Below, one piece after another: positions 34,744-35,943 of a stretch of DNA of 35,943 nt. The stretch is from Candidatus Uhrbacteria bacterium (GTDB lineage Bacteria; Patescibacteriota; Patescibacteriia; UBA9934): assembly GCA_943350635.1 (NCBI GenBank), contig CALRAI010000008.1:1-35943 (forward strand), given 5' to 3'. A program made the position numbers and the translations under genes. Position 1 is the stretch's first letter; every line of letters begins with the position of its first letter. The notes beneath the pieces were generated by a model that saw only the letters and a list, made by a program, of their open reading frames with translations, had not been told where the DNA came from and made no database searches.

Positions 34744-35888
34744 AAGAAGCAACGAAGGTAGCGGCAGTAAAGCCAAGCGCGTTAGATGAATTGCTCGATA
34801 AAGAAGGGCTGTTCGTTATTCCAAAGCTTGGGGACACCATTAAGGGAAAGGTGCTTTCCACCAAAGGCCGAGAAATTCGTATCGATATTCTTGGACTCAC
34901 CACCGGCGTAGTGCGTGGCCGCGAGCTGTATGCCGAGGCCGACGCCTACAAGAACCTCAAGGATGGGGACGATGTTGAAGCAACGGTGGTCGACCTTGAA
35001 AACGAGAACGGCGAAGTAGAACTTTCTTTCCGTTACGCTGGACAACAGCGCGCATGGAAGGATTTGAGCGAGCTTTCCACGAGCGGCGATCCAATCCCCG
35101 TAAAGGTGTTGGACGCAAACAAAGGTGGACTCATCGTTCGTGTGAACCACGTACAAGGCTTCTTGCCAGTATCCCAGCTTGCTCCAGAACACTACCCACG
35201 TGTTGCCGGCGGCGATAAGCAGAAAATCTTCGAGAAGCTCCGCAGCTTTATTGGTGAAACCATGCGCGTTCGCGTGCTGGACGTTCACGAGGACGACGGC
35301 AAGCTCATCGTGTCGGAAAAAGCGGTATGGGAGGAAGAACAGAAGAACATCATTGCACAATGCCGCATTGGCGACATTATTGCTGGCGATGTTTCTGCAG
35401 TGGCAGACTTTGGTGCATTCGTGAAGTTCTTCCCTACCGGAAGCACCACACCATTGGAAGGCCTCGTCCACATCTCGGAAATCGCATGGCAGCGTATCGA
35501 TCACCCACGTGATGTCCTCAAAATGAACGACAACGTGCGTGCAGAAATCATCGGTATTGAAGGAAGCAAGATTTTCTTGTCTATCAAGAAACTCACCGAA
35601 GATCCTTGGAAGTCCGTTGCAAAGCGATACAAAGTTGGCAGTTGGGTGGAAGGAAAGATCATCAAAGTCAACCCATTCGGCTTCTTTGTAGAACTCGATG
35701 CCGATATTCAAGGACTCGCTCACGTATCTGAACTTGCAGAAAAGCCAGTAGAAGATCCTACAAAGCTTGCAAAACCAGGAGACGTAATGAAATTCCGCAT
35801 TGTATCCGTGGAACCGGACGAACACCGTCTTGGCCTCTCGCTCAAGGAAGAAAGTGAGAAAAAGGAAAAAGCAGAAGACAAAGCGTAA
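34740..35888 (+). CDS. rpsA: Ribosomal protein S1-like, four S1 domains
   Basis: Repeated S1 motifs: GDTIKGKVLSTKGREIRIDI, GDIIAGDVSAVADFGAFVKFF...GLVHISEIAW, GSWVEGKIIKVNPFGFFVELDADIQGLAHVSEL. Confidence 0.85.
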   Translation: MKEATKVAAVKPSALDELLDKEGLFVIPKLGDTIKGKVLSTKGREIRIDILGLTTGVVRGRELYAEADAYKNLKDGDDVEATVVDLENENGEVELSFRYAGQQRAWKDLSELSTSGDPIPVKVLDANKGGLIVRVNHVQGFLPVSQLAPEHYPRVAGGDKQKIFEKLRSFIGETMRVRVLDVHEDDGKLIVSEKAVWEEEQKNIIAQCRIGDIIAGDVSAVADFGAFVKFFPTGSTTPLEGLVHISEIAWQRIDHPRDVLKMNDNVRAEIIGIEGSKIFLSIKKLTEDPWKSVAKRYKVGSWVEGKIIKVNPFGFFVELDADIQGLAHVSELAEKPVEDPTKLAKPGDVMKFRIVSVEPDEHRLGLSLKEESEKKEKAEDKA

Positions 35889-35909
35889 TCAGCACATTTT
35901 CACAGAAAG

Positions 35910-35930
35910 CCGCCAACACTGGCGGTTTTT
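35910..35930 (+). terminator. Intrinsic terminator after the S1 gene
   Basis: CCGCCA-ACAC-TGGCGG-TTTTTT. Confidence 0.88.
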
Positions 35931-35943
35931 TGATTGACGAAAC

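Noticed and set aside
34782-35825. 347-aa minus ORF
   Set aside because: Antisense shadow of the clearly coding S1 gene.
1-35943. CRISPR array or cas genes
   Set aside because: No regularly spaced direct repeats seen and no Cas-like proteins in the ORF track.

Overview
The window looks like a chromosomal segment from a Patescibacteria/CPR-type bacterium. That placement is inferred from short intergenic spacers, a short-N-terminus IF-2, RNase Y, a ComEC with MBL domain and many lineage-specific small proteins; it was not tested by search. Recognisable housekeeping genes: ndk, comEC, leuS, an RsmB/NOP2-type rRNA methyltransferase, an ABC exporter, trxB, trxA, infB, adk, truB, rny, an HU gene, rnc, nusB, rpmF, gyrA and an S1-domain protein (rpsA-like). 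There are two divergent tRNA genes, Arg-TCG and Lys-CTT. The left edge holds the 3' end of a mutator/IS256-type transposase. Several unknown, apparently GC-richer plus-strand ORFs sit among minus-strand housekeeping genes, each followed by a strong hairpin. The most notable signals are non-coding: (i) a two-copy ~105-nt structured hairpin family, one copy in the presumed leader of tRNA-Lys and one just upstream of nusB-rnc; (ii) a ~370-nt multi-helix candidate RNA between trxB and the ABC exporter; (iii) a ~450-bp run of stacked hairpins at 31.7-32.1 kb; (iv) a junction-like structure downstream of the transposase end; (v) palindromes embedded in or at the start of coding genes (comEC, truB). 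An unknown ORF at 15.1-15.6 kb stays open for 34 codons beyond an in-frame TAG. All helices were found by eye; no folding or database search was run.
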